Positions 25,101 to 35,623 of a DNA stretch of 64,000 nucleotides are shown one piece after another (within the stretch, counting starts at the first letter, position 1; the number at the start of each line of letters is the position of its first letter). This DNA comes from Loxodes magnus (taxonomy: Eukaryota; Ciliophora; Karyorelictea; Loxodida; Loxodidae), in the NCBI GenBank assembly GCA_946699065.1, contig CAMPDV010000041.1:62001-126000 (forward strand), written 5' to 3'. The notes under the pieces are model-generated. The model was not told where the DNA came from. It searched no databases and worked only from the letters and a program-made list of their open reading frames with translations. The position numbers and the translations under genes were made by a program.

Positions 25101-26048
25101 CTTATTATTTTCATACCTTCTATTTCAATTTTCAGGATTTTCTTATAGTAAATTTGACTAGAATTAAACATAAAAATATCAGCAAGTTTAATAATGTTTA
25201 AAACCATATTTTAGATATTTTGAATAGTGCTAAGGAAGAGACTGATAGAAAGCAATGAAAAGGTATACACTTTTATATTCCTATTTTCATTTGCCTTTTA
25301 TATGATACTTGCTTATAAAAGTTAACCTTATAACTACAAAAGAGTTTTTTGCCTGCAAATTACATTCTTTTTATGTGTGCTTTGAATCAGCATTCTTACT
25401 CTTTATAATACCTTTATTAGCTCTAATGGAAATGTCTGAATTGTTATAGTTCTACTGGGATGGCTTGCAATTTTCGCTTACGGAATTTTCTTTTATTTCA
25501 CTAGATTTAAAGCCTTTCTAAAGCTAAAATACACAAAAGTTAGGCCTTTTTTTATGTTTATGGTATGAGGAAGTATTCATAAGAAAATACAAGAGATTAT
25601 AGACAAATAACAGTCTTTTAAGTAGCAGAGCTAAAATGGAAGCTTCTAAGATAACAAAAAAGAAGTGTAGCCAGCTAAGGCAAAATAACTGTAAATTATT
25701 GATTAAATCTAAGAGCTATAATTCTCTTCCAGTGAGAATGAAGGTAATCATGTTGAGTATATGCGATCATAGTTCTTATGAAATTGCAATGAAATACTGT
25801 AGAAAAACTAGAAGGGAATTTATGAAAATAAGCAAATTCTTACCAAAATATAGTAGAATAAATCTATAGAAGAAAGGAGCTATTCCTTTAATTAAAAGGA
25901 GATACTCTCAGTAGCTGGTGATTCTACTACCTTTATTGAAGATATTGGGTATTCAGATAAGACTCTAGAAATTAGCTCTGATTAGTCTAAATAACAGCTG
26001 TAATTTTTTATTTTAGAGACTCTCAAAAGCAAAATATATTTAGTCTGA
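22149..26048 (+). CDS. Receptor with two PBP1 domains and about ten TM segments
   Basis: 1299 residues. A signal peptide (MWIIALILLLQTFTL) precedes two tandem periplasmic-binding-protein type I (ANF-receptor/LIVBP) domains. Domain 1 spans about 25-370 (LKILLDYFSWTHIGIF). Domain 2 spans about 375-720 (VKGIELAIQEVNIRND, FKGSKIPVIGITSTN, LAIIQIVRQFKWSKIGFLF). About ten hydrophobic helices follow between 785 and 1130, with a Cys-rich extracellular loop (FFGLDCNQTCWQDKHLNYT), and then a 170-residue acidic/Ser-rich cytosolic tail. The layout recalls class C GPCRs and other ANF-domain receptors, but the helix count does not fit a plain 7TM. Ligand unknown; a small molecule or amino acid is likely. 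No intron. Many conserved Trp are TGA. Stop TGA 26046-26048. Confidence 0.8.
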
Positions 26049-26388
26049 ATGATGAAGAGGTTAGCGAAACTTAATTGATCATTAACTGTTTAATTACTTA
26101 TATTTGAAAGGATTTTCTAATCAGTAATTACTTTAAGCAAAAGCAGTCTATACAACTACATACAATACATTTCTTCGTCTCAATAAATCATTAAAAGCAA
26201 AAATTTAAGATTTATTACCTTCTAAAATCGCTAAACTCTATTAATTAATTACAGGCTAAATAATTTAAACTATTAGATTAAAGGTAAATAACAATAATAA
26301 ATAACTAGTTGAATATAGTAGCTACTAAATGCTTCGTAGTATAAGAATTAAGATAAGTTAAATATATAATAAGAGTAATTTAATTAAT

Positions 26389-26958
26389 ATGAAACAAGTA
26401 GAATATTTCATCTATTTACCTAAGAAAAATCTAATCATAGATACTTTATCAATCTAAATAAGCTTGCTAATTATACTTTCTTCATTTAAAGCAAAATGAC
26501 TAAAAAGAGTTTTCTTCTGAGTGCTTAAAAGATCTAAGCTGTCTAAAATTAAGAATTTCCTTAATCTCATTATTTCATAATTTTTAAAAGGAATCGTTTA
26601 ATTTAGAATTAAAGGAGAATTTTAAGGATAAAGCTTATTTTAAGATGAAATGCTTGACAAAATGAGAATAAACAAAATTAAGGAGATTAGCTTAGTATAA
26701 ATACAATAAGAGTATGAATATTTAGTCCCTGCTATGATAAATCTCTTTTAAAGCTAAAATATCTAATATTTATTAATCATACTAATGACTAAAATACATA
26801 AACCTAGCAAAATGATTGGCTAACAAAGCTTATAATAAGAAAATAAAGACAATTTGTTAGAATATTCCTAATCAATGCTAGCTTAAAAGGATGAAGGAGT
26901 GAAATTCTAATAAAAGGAATATTTAAATATAAATAAAAAGTTTCTATAAAGTGATTGA
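26389..26958 (+). CDS. Possible hypothetical protein
   Basis: Frame of 189 codons ending in TGA 20 bases before the adenylate kinase ATG. Not recognised. The first half has a hydrophobic stretch and two TGA codons and is spacer-like. The second half (from MLDKMRINKIKEISLV, starting near 26644) has about 20 % G-starting codons, is charged and helical, and includes LLEYSQSMLAQKDEGVKFQQ. A shorter gene starting near 26644 is therefore the more credible reading. Confidence 0.3.
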
Positions 26959-26977
26959 TATTTTAAGTTTTTTAGAA

Positions 26978-27930
26978 ATGAGTAAAAAACCTAAAAAAAT
27001 AAAAATTTGAGCTAAGAGAATTTATTACGCTATGTTTTTCCTGTTTATTGCTTTTACATGTATTTAGTTGATGCTATGAGATAATGGGTTTTATAAAAAT
27101 ATTCTGATTGTGGATCAAACAAGTTTCTTGCATATTAGAAACAATCCTTTAGCAAGTGTAATTGTACCCCAAGATTAAGTTTCGTTTTTAATGGTAGGAC
27201 ATGTAATTTGTTTGCTGGGCTTACCAGGAACAGGTAAAAGTATATACGGTAAAATGTAAGTTTATTCTAATAGCGCAATCATAATACAGGCTAGCTTAAG
27301 ATTTAAACTACACTTACATTTCAATGAGTGAAGAACTTAGAACTTATTTTAGTCTCTTCAAAACTGAAGAGTAATAGAAACAGTAATAGGAGAAGATTAA
27401 AAATGGCTAAATCATATAAGATTTTTAAGTAATACTAGCATTGAAATATAAGCTGAATAAAAGTGATATGCATATGAAAAATATCCTACTCGATGGCTTC
27501 CCTAGAACCCTTTAGCAAGTAAGATTTTATATAAGGCAAACTGACTGGCTGTTAAGATAAAGAGCTGAGAGCTTTTATATTTGAATCTAGAATAAGAGGT
27601 TATAATTAAAAAGATATAAGGAAGAAGAGTTTGTCCAAACTGCAAAAAGGTTTATAACTTGAATGCGATTCATGAAAAAGATATAGATATGCCTGCTATG
27701 CTGCCTATAGTAAATAACATATGTGACTAAGTAATTTATTATTTATATAGTGCCAAGTTGAATTGATTTAAAGAGAAGACGACTAGAATTATGAGGTAAT
27801 TAGAAATAGAATGAATTAAAGCTAGATTGATATAGACTTAATATATGATAGCTTTTAGCATAAGATAATATAGTTTAGACCTAATAAAGGAATTAACAGT
27901 TATCCAGATCTGCTTAAACTTTTCAAGTGA
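26978..27930 (+). CDS. Membrane-anchored adenylate kinase
   Basis: 293 residues in four exons. The first 70 residues hold a basic start (MSKKPKKIKIWAKR) and one TM segment (AMFFLFIAFTCIQLMLW), which ordinary adenylate kinases lack. The kinase follows: P-loop GLPGTGKS near residue 80, AMP-binding MSEELRTYF, LLDGFPRTLQQ, and a LID domain with a Cys4 zinc site (CPNCKKVY ... CDQCQVEL). ATP + AMP = 2 ADP is the expected reaction. Three introns (34, 17, 20 nt) restore each conserved block exactly. The TM would tether the enzyme to a membrane, perhaps a flagellar, organellar or ER one; this is inference. TGA is Trp in KIWAKR and MLWDNG and ends the gene at 27928-27930. Confidence 0.85.
27256..27289 (+). 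other. Intron 1, 34 nt (adenylate kinase)
   Basis: Begins GTAAGTTTATTC and ends ATAATACAG. An internal TAG 18 bases in could be a rival acceptor, but only the full 34 nt gives the reading YGKMLAQDLNYTYISM that adenylate kinases show. Confidence 0.85.
27519..27535 (+). other. Intron 2, 17 nt (adenylate kinase)
   Basis: GTAAGATTTTATATAAG, phase 0, after GFPRTLQQ. The acceptor is AAG. Confidence 0.8.
27731..27750 (+). other. Intron 3, 20 nt (adenylate kinase)
   Basis: Begins GTAATTTATT and ends TTATATAG. Splicing completes the LID Cys4 site (CDQ joined to CQVELIQRE). Confidence 0.85.
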
Positions 27931-28492
27931 AACAGAGATATTTTAGATAAATTATACTAATAAATAAATGCATTCGCATACACTTCAATTATCTTCAAAT
28001 CCTTAATTATTACAGTTAGATTATAAGCTATAAAATATAACTATAGCATTATATTTGGCTTTACTCATAGATAAATCATTCAATCATATTTATAATTTTC
28101 ATTAATAGTCACTCCTTAAGTTAATATATCAAGTAAACGGATAAAATAATGTTATACTTATTCATTTTATTATCAAGAATTTTTCCTTTAAACCCCTAAA
28201 ATTTAATTATTCCTAATTTAACATTACCAGCTTAGCCAGTTTTTTCTAGCTTGGTAAATTATTTAGTTTAACAATTAATCCTCTTTTATCAATGAGTTAT
28301 GCTTAAGTACTCTTACTAATATTTTTCATCGTAAAATACTGATCCATGTTTAGACAACGCTAATTAATATACTGAAATTATATTAGATTGAGATCTTCAT
28401 AAAAAGATACTTATGTACTGCTAAGTTATACTAAATCAAAAAATCTAGGCAAGCTTATAACTGCAAATCTCCAGTTAAAGAGAAATCTAGCT

Positions 28493-28539
28493 AGCTTCTA
28501 CTCGAAAGAGTATATAATTTACCCTTTTGAGTAGAAGCT
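28493..28539. repeat. Inverted repeat, 11-bp arms
   Basis: AGCTTCTACTC at 28493-28503 is repeated as GAGTAGAAGCT at 28529-28539, a perfect 11-bp inverted repeat around a 25-base loop. It lies in spacer. It could fold as a hairpin RNA or mark the end of a small mobile element; no partner copy was noticed in the window. Confidence 0.6.
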
Positions 28540-28599
28540 TATTAATAAATAGAAGATTTAATAAATTACTATTTTCTTAAATTAATACATTAATAATCG

Positions 28600-29300
28600 T
28601 TAATTACCATTGCAATCCCATATCAGGTCTTCATCTTATCATCGTCTTGGTTTTTTAATATGCTAACGTTTTCTTCTAACTCAGCCGAACTTTATTTGTC
28701 TTTTCTCTTATTAAAAAACTTCTTATGAAAACTACATCATCTTTTGGTTATTTCGATTTGTACCTAGCTCAGAAGATAAATTAATTTGTAATAATTAGAT
28801 CATAAGTATTAAGTTGAGCTACTAGGAACGCATACTTTCATATGTCTTTTAAGAAATAAAAGAAGGAAGCTTTCGTAATGAATTATGCGTTTATAATTCT
28901 GTTGATATCTACTCAAATACATCATCCTATGTTTCTATAACTTTTATAAAGCCTCTCAAGCATTTCTCACAGCGTATGCTATACAACTCAATCTTCTTTA
29001 CTTTCTCTAATACCTACCAAATTAATACTAGTCACTCCATCTAATTTGATTGGTTGTAGATTTTATTTTATTACCAATATTGAAAAACTTGTTTAAATAT
29101 GAAATTTTAAAAGAAATCAACATTTCAACTTGCTTGATAATCCTCCTTCTAAGCTATTACAAGTTTTAGCTTATATCTAGACTATGGGTATTTATAAGCT
29201 ATACTTTCAATTTTAAACATGCTAGAAGAGAGTTTTTCAGATATTTTTGCTGTTGTATTATAAGCTAAAAAGTTAGTTTAAGCATGTTAAATTAGAAATA
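28600..29300 (-). CDS. Unresolved gene block, possible Tctex-type dynein light chain
   Basis: Several minus-strand frames here look coding and I cannot choose between them. In 29075-29260 one frame reads AKISEKLSSSMFKIESIAYK then RYKLKLVIAQKEDYQASW, whose spacing resembles the RYK-centred core of Tctex1/DYNLT light chains. A GTAAT...TTAG element at 29041-29074 (34 nt) could be an intron. A second frame, 28600-29040, has about 30 % G-starting codons over its first 40 residues and a CEKC pair, and would end at TAA. Exon structure, start and end are open. Confidence 0.3.
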
Positions 29301-30985
29301 AAAGGCTTTAAAGAAGTCAGAATTTAATAAAGTAGATAAAGGTATGATTTATTATGCCGTTTAAAGATCCTGAACTTTACTACTAAACTACTTAAAATGA
29401 TTGACTATCTCTACATTATTATATGCTCATTTATTAGAGATGGATCATACAAAGATTCAATCTAGCACGAAACTAGAAAGAGGACTCATCTTACTATTTA
29501 ACCTCACCTCGTTATAAAATGTCAATATTTCAATCTCCTAATTAACTTTTGAAAGGAACTGAGCTTTTATATCCAGATTTGAAGTAACTTCAATAAACGA
29601 GAAGATAATATTTTATAAAATAGCTTCAGTCACCTATAAGCAATAGTTGCAATTCACTAATTAAAAATCCCTAAAGTTATATCTCCTATGACAACAATAG
29701 TTCTAATTTAATATAAAGAGTTAATTATTATCTTAGTCTATAGTTATTAGTAGGTAAGCTATAAATATCTCTACTTTTTTCCTTCTTTAATTTCAGTTAC
29801 ATAATTGAGTCAAGTATCAATTTAGAATAGATGTTGTTTATTAAACTTATATTGTACTATAATACTTCAATCATTTAAGTGATTTTATTATATATCTGCT
29901 TGCTGAAAGTTAGTTCAAACTTACTAATTTTTTTATTTATTTAATCAAATAATTTTCTAAAATATCTTAATTAGCATTTTTTAGTATGTTGAAAAATAAG
30001 CTTGCTCAGTTTTGAATCCTTAGATATAATATTTCTGTTAGATTTACATAGTTAAGATTCTTAAGATATCTGAATTTTAAGTTCTAAAGCTGATTACGTT
30101 TAATTATCTTCCTCTATTTACCATTTAGACTATTACTTTACCTTCCTTAATTACTTATCTACAATAGCATTTTTCTAGAAATCCCTATCAATGATAAATC
30201 TAGTAATACATCTGTAGCTTTTACATCTATCAGTTTAAGTAAATCTATAATAGCTTATTTCTTTTTCTTTCTACTAAATATACCAAGTTTATCAAGAATG
30301 GAACGCATCATTTTTATGAAATACAGATATTGATATCTTAATCTAAGTATACTATACCAAACTGCCAATATTTCTTTATACAGACTCAACTAGTAAACTG
30401 AGAGATAGATATAAGTAAATAGTTAGGCCTTCAGAAATATTAGATATATGATACTTTATAAAATCATTTTATCAGAAGAAATTAAAAAAGCTCAAATAGT
30501 AGAAGTAGTTAGATTTTATTTTGCCAGTCAAGCAATTATTCTATATCTAAGTATCCTTTAATAACTACTAGAGCGAATTGAAAAGGTTAAATAGCTTAAT
30601 TAAGTAAGGAAATATTTTATTACTCTATTAAAAGTTGCCCTCCTCTAGTAATTAATTGAACTAACAGACTAACTTTTAAGTTTAATTAAAAACTCTAATT
30701 GTGAAAGTCTTACAGTCGTGAAGCTTAAATGATATTAGTTACACTATAAAACTACTTTATTTAGTTAGGATAGTATTTAATATCCTTTTAACTGGTATCA
30801 GATATTATTAGATTGCTACTTTCTTTTTAGATTTACCTTTTAGCATCTTTAGTTTAACATTTTAATATAGAATACCTAAAATCCTGACTTTGTTTAAAAT
30901 ATATCCAGTGAAGTATGTTAATTTAGATAACCGAGATTAGATATGGAAATTTTTAACTAAAAAGAATAAAAAATTTATTAAATTT

Positions 30986-31444
30986 TCAGTCTTTTCTTAC
31001 ATATTTCCTCCATAAAAAATTAGTAATAACGCAGACCAAAATAACTAGAAGCCAGAATTTCACTTCAGAAAAAATTTGATTTTTTTTCGCTTCCGGCTTA
31101 GTCTAAACATACTCTTCCTTTAGCTTTTTTTAATTTTAGAATGCCTGAAGTTTACCTACGTTCATTGATTATTTTTTGGGTACTAAATTAGTTTTTTATT
31201 ATAAATTAGAAGCTAATTCGACCTTTTAAGAACCAAACACTATAGGAGTCGCTTGAGAGGGTAGCTCAAGCGAATTTTCAGAATTAGCACCTCCAATTTT
31301 ACTAGCTGACATTGGAATTAATTTAAGCTAATTTTATTGATCAGGCCGCACCATACTAGCTTGAGTATAAGGAGAGTTCATAGCATTAGAACCGTTATTA
31401 GAAGGCTATTCAAAGTAATTTTATATGCCTACTGGTTCTTCCAT
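30986..31444 (-). CDS. Tail-anchored membrane protein, hypothetical
   Basis: 152 residues. The first 125 are polar, Asn/Ser/Gln/Pro-rich and probably disordered (EEPVGIQNYFEQPSNNGSNA). One TM helix near 127-145 (FWLLVILVCVITNFLW) is followed by a short basic end (RKYVRKD) and TGA 30986-30988. This is the classic shape of a C-terminally anchored protein such as an adaptor or SNARE-like factor, facing the cytosol; no SNARE motif or other domain is seen. The share of G-starting codons (about 25 %) supports a real gene. Function unknown. Confidence 0.65.
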
Positions 31445-31730
31445 TAGACTTAACAAATTATAATTCCAAAATTAAAGCATTCATTAATTACTCTTACTTA
31501 TATGTCTATTTTCTAACTACATCATGCATCTACTACTCTTCATTTCCTACTTCTACATACTTGATGCCAAAACTGCAAATTAATAGTAAAGAAATTAGCT
31601 AAACTCTATAACTGAGGAGTAGCTATAATAATAAATAAGAATTTGAAGAGTATAGGAAAGTTATGCTTTCTTATTTAAGAAAGAAGGCTTTCATGGGAAT
31701 TTAAATAGAGGGATAATAATTTATTTAGAA

Positions 31731-33929
31731 ATGGATTACTCTTTAATTAAATGCCCTACATGTGACAACTTTTACGATGAAAATCTCCATCTTCCTAAGA
31801 TTTTAAACTGTGGCCATACGATATGCTATTCTTGTCTAGATGTACTAGACTAATATGACATATCTTCCTGCTGTGTTGATCAAGCTAATACTGTTGATAA
31901 AGACTCTCTTAATACCAATTTTTTAGTGCTAGAATATATCCAAAAGATGTAGTAGATGACTACTAATATGAGCTCTGATGATGAAACTGTTTAGCCTTAG
32001 TAGCAAAAAAAATTCACAACTTAATAAAAAAAAAATTATAATTAGGAGACTAAGTATGATAAGCGAAGCGAGTTAACCTAGTCACCTTAGCAGACCAGTA
32101 CTACCTTTAAAAACCAAGGTAAAAATAAAAATGAACCTAAGCCTTTACAAACGGAAAGTATGAAATAAATAACCAAAAACGTTGTTGATTTATAAAAAGA
32201 TCTGGAATCCGAAAAGTAAAATTACATAAACTCAATCGAAAAGCGAATTGTAGAGATCGAATAAATTCTACTCAATAAACGAGAAGAAAGCAGCGAATTA
32301 TCCCTCGTTGTTTAAGAGAAAAATCAGCAAATTTAAATTCTAGAAAATCAAATTTAGCAACTTCAAGCAGAAGTAGAACAAAAAGCGGATAAAAGTAAAG
32401 AACTAAAGGTGATGCTTTAGGAAAAATAAAAAGAACTTGAAGAAATCAAAAAAGAGAACCAAGGCAATGATTAAAAAATAAGTAGTCTTGAGAATGAAAA
32501 TGCAGAGCTAAAGCAACTGCATAACGAAATGAAGTAGTAAATCCAAAAACTAAATTAGGAATTGATCTCTAAAGATTCCAGCTCCTAAAGTCTAGAAATA
32601 AGATTAAAAAACTCTGAAAAAGATGCAAAAAAATGGCAAGAAAAATTGAATTTGTAGAAAGACCAGCAATGACTTGAATTGGAAAAGCATAAAAACATGA
32701 TAGTGGAATAGGATTAATACATATCATAGTTAGAGTTGAAATAGATATAAATGTAAAATGAAATAGACCTTTTAGATTAGAAACTTAAAAACGAAGAAAA
32801 GGAAAGAAAATCAGAAGAAAATCTAAAAATCGCTTAAACTTTCGAAAGAGTTAAAGAATCTTAGAAACAAGAAATTGAAAGGCTATAAAGAGAAAACAAA
32901 GAGAAGAGTGAGCAAATAATAAACACTGATAGAATAATGAGAGGATTGATGCTATAGAAGGAATAAGCTTGTCAGAAGTTTGCTCATTGTGAACTTGAAT
33001 TAAAGAAGCTTAAAGAAATGAATTTAGATCTTACTCAAAAATATCAAGAACTAAACTTAAAGGACTAAAATTCTCATAAATCCCCTTTGAAGGAAGAAAT
33101 CTAATCATTAAAAAGATAACTTCAAGAGATTACGTAGGAAAATAAGTTCCTGAAGCAAGTAACCTAGTAGTATGAAGAAAATAATTAGAAGTAGCAGTAG
33201 TATATAACTAGACTTGAAAAAGAAATTGAAGTCTAGAGAAGACAAAACAAAGAAACTCAAGCCTCGGAGAACTTAGAAAGTTCTCTAATGAAATTGAATT
33301 GCGAAAATAAAGTTCTCAAAGATTAACTTTTATAAGCTGTTGAGAAATGTTAATGCAAATAGATAGATGAAGAGTTCTAGCTACTATTGTAGTATCTTTA
33401 AGAAGTCAAGCAAGTTGTTGCAAAATTATCGCCAAACTCTCTACCAACTGAGTTCTTGCAAGCTGTAAAATCTCAAAACGAAGGAGATTCAATCATTAGC
33501 AATATTCAGCTTGCTATATTGCATTTGAAGTAGATAATTTCCGTTTTGAAGGAAAAACAATTAGGAGAATTCGATTAGGGAAGCCAAAGAAGAGCTTAAC
33601 TCTAGTAAGAGAAACCAAATTTACTAGGTTAAAATCCGTATGAGCAATCTGAAAATTAGCAAAAGTAGTTATAATAACTAAGAAATGAGTATTAACAATT
33701 AGAAAAAGAAACTTTCTAGTCTAGAAACATAAATGGCTTCATACAAAGGAAAAGAGCCTAAAGTCCAATATCCACGTTCAAGAAAGGAGATCTGAGAATC
33801 TAAGGTTACACAAATTAACCTAGTTTTGGAATTGGTCTTCAGCAGCTGGATTATAGTTCTGATTTCTCTGCTAAAATGAGAGAGTTCAATCGTTTAAAAG
33901 AAGAAATAAGAGAAAAAAGACAATTGTGA
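31731..33929 (+). CDS. RING-type protein with very long coiled coil
   Basis: 732 residues. The N-terminus has a RING-like cluster (KCPTCDNFY ... LNCGHTICYSCLDVL ... SCCVDQ) with Cys8, Cys11, Cys28, His30, Cys33 and Cys36. Residues 70-140 are a polar linker. About 150-640 is an almost continuous coiled coil rich in Glu, Lys, Gln and Leu. The C-terminal 90 residues are polar and basic. It is organised like the RING/B-box gene at 2870-4444, but I see no B-box; the two may be distant members of one family. It may be an E3 ligase or a structural scaffold. Stop TGA 33927-33929 is followed at once by TAA. Confidence 0.75.
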
Positions 33930-35623
33930 TAAAGCCAATTTATTTAAATTATTTTTAAACTCTTATAATTATTTTCTCATTCATAATCTAATTTACTTTT
34001 ATCCCTTTTCACTTGCTTCAACTTCTTGCTAAGTCTTTATTTCTCAATATTTTTAAATGTTTATCTCTAAAAATTTTATATCTGTCTAGACTTCTTCTGC
34101 TGATATTTTTAAGCTCAAATATACCAGTTGAATGTTTGAAGATTTAGTTCTATCTTTATGAAGATCTTCTATAATAATTATGCATATTAATATTTAGCCT
34201 CTCCTATCCGCAAAAATAATAGCATATTTACATTTCTACCTTTAAGCTTGATGATTGATTTAAATGATTAATAAGCTTTAATGAAATAAGGCTAATTATA
34301 TAAAGAAACATTCTCTCTACTTATAAACTAATTTAACTAAGTTCTCACATTAACCTTTTAAAAATAAAACCTATTCTTTTCTCTTTTCCTAGTGAGTAAC
34401 TTATACAGACGATTAAAAGTTACCTAGATTCTACGTAAACAGCTATTATATTATATAACAGAATGAAAGTATTTTTTACTTACTTCAAAACTAAAATTTT
34501 AGTAACTTTTAGTTTCTTACCTTCTAGAGCATATTTGCTATCAAATTAAACTTAATTACCCACTTCTCAAATATCTTGACATTTCTTACTTAAAATCCCA
34601 TACACATCTATTTTAAAACTAAGCGCAAGCATTTATAGATACATAATAATATACGGAATATCACTTTACTATTGACTTAGCCCTTAAACCTAGCATAATT
34701 GCATATCTAGTTATAAGTTTCTGTTTGCTATTAATATATAATAATTACTATACATGCTATATGGCTTTAGTTAGGCTATTATCCTATTAAACAATAAGAA
34801 GTATTAAGGTAATAGTATCTCACTTTTTTATCCTTTTATTGCTTTAAAGATTCTCAAGAAACTTTTTTATTTTAGTTTTTCTCTCTACATCAAGCTTAAA
34901 AAAGGCTTTAATAATATATAGATATTGTTTCAAAGCTATAAGATATGGAAGTTAACTAAAGTGAGTGATTAAAACTCACATTATAAGGTTTTATGCTACT
35001 GAATAAAATAAGAGGCCCTAAAGTTAGAATAATGAAGTAGAATTAAGGATTAAATTTAATTTCAAAGCTGTTTTCTTAGATTTGCATTTAAGTGTTTCAA
35101 GTTATATATAAAGAGCAAGGAATGACTATTTAGAGAATAATACTGTAATTATATTTTAATAGATGTACTATGGTTCAAAATGATGCTAGTCTTGTATTCT
35201 CATTTCGCTATATAAGGATATTGCTTTTTCTTTAACCTTTCTATTAAAATTTATCAAATAGGCATATGACTATCTTATATCACTCAATAGAGAACCCATT
35301 AAACATTTCACTATTTATAGTGAAAATTGAAAATTTAAGTCTTTGAGCATACTAAACTAGGGTAACTTAATCAGCTAAACAGAACTAAGCATAAGCAATA
35401 AATGATAGTATCAGTATTTAGTGATTAGAAGTAAAAGTAGACAAATAATAGTCTCTACATACTTAGATTACCTATCACAATTGATATTTAAATTAGGCTT
35501 AACTTCATTATTGAATATATAAAGTAGTGCTTAGCACTTAAGATAAAATTAGGGAAAATAAGTGAGTATTAAAATAGAATTTATAGCGAGTTTATTGATT
35601 GAAAAGTTAATAACGCATTAAAA
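33930..35623. other. AT-rich spacer
   Basis: No gene I can support. The minus-strand frame 33977-34696 (239 codons, three TGA) ends plausibly with KKLKQVKRDKSKLDYE, but its G-codon share is at background. The 35000-35600 part shows nothing. Confidence 0.4.

Larger units (their letters stand above)
27931..30985. other. Long spacer, one unresolved coding-like block
   Basis: About 3 kb with no firmly supported gene. It holds the hairpin at 28493-28539 and a GC-richer block near 28600-29600, described separately. From 29650 to 30985 I see only AT-rich sequence without a recognisable frame. Confidence 0.4.

Noticed and set aside
27256..27273. An 18-nt version of adenylate kinase intron 1 ending at the first TAG
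   Set aside because: It leads to a frame without the AMP-binding MSEELR block; the 34-nt version restores it.
33977..34696. 239-codon minus-strand frame ending with a Lys-rich tail and TGA
   Set aside because: Three internal TGA and background composition; similar frames occur by chance under this code.
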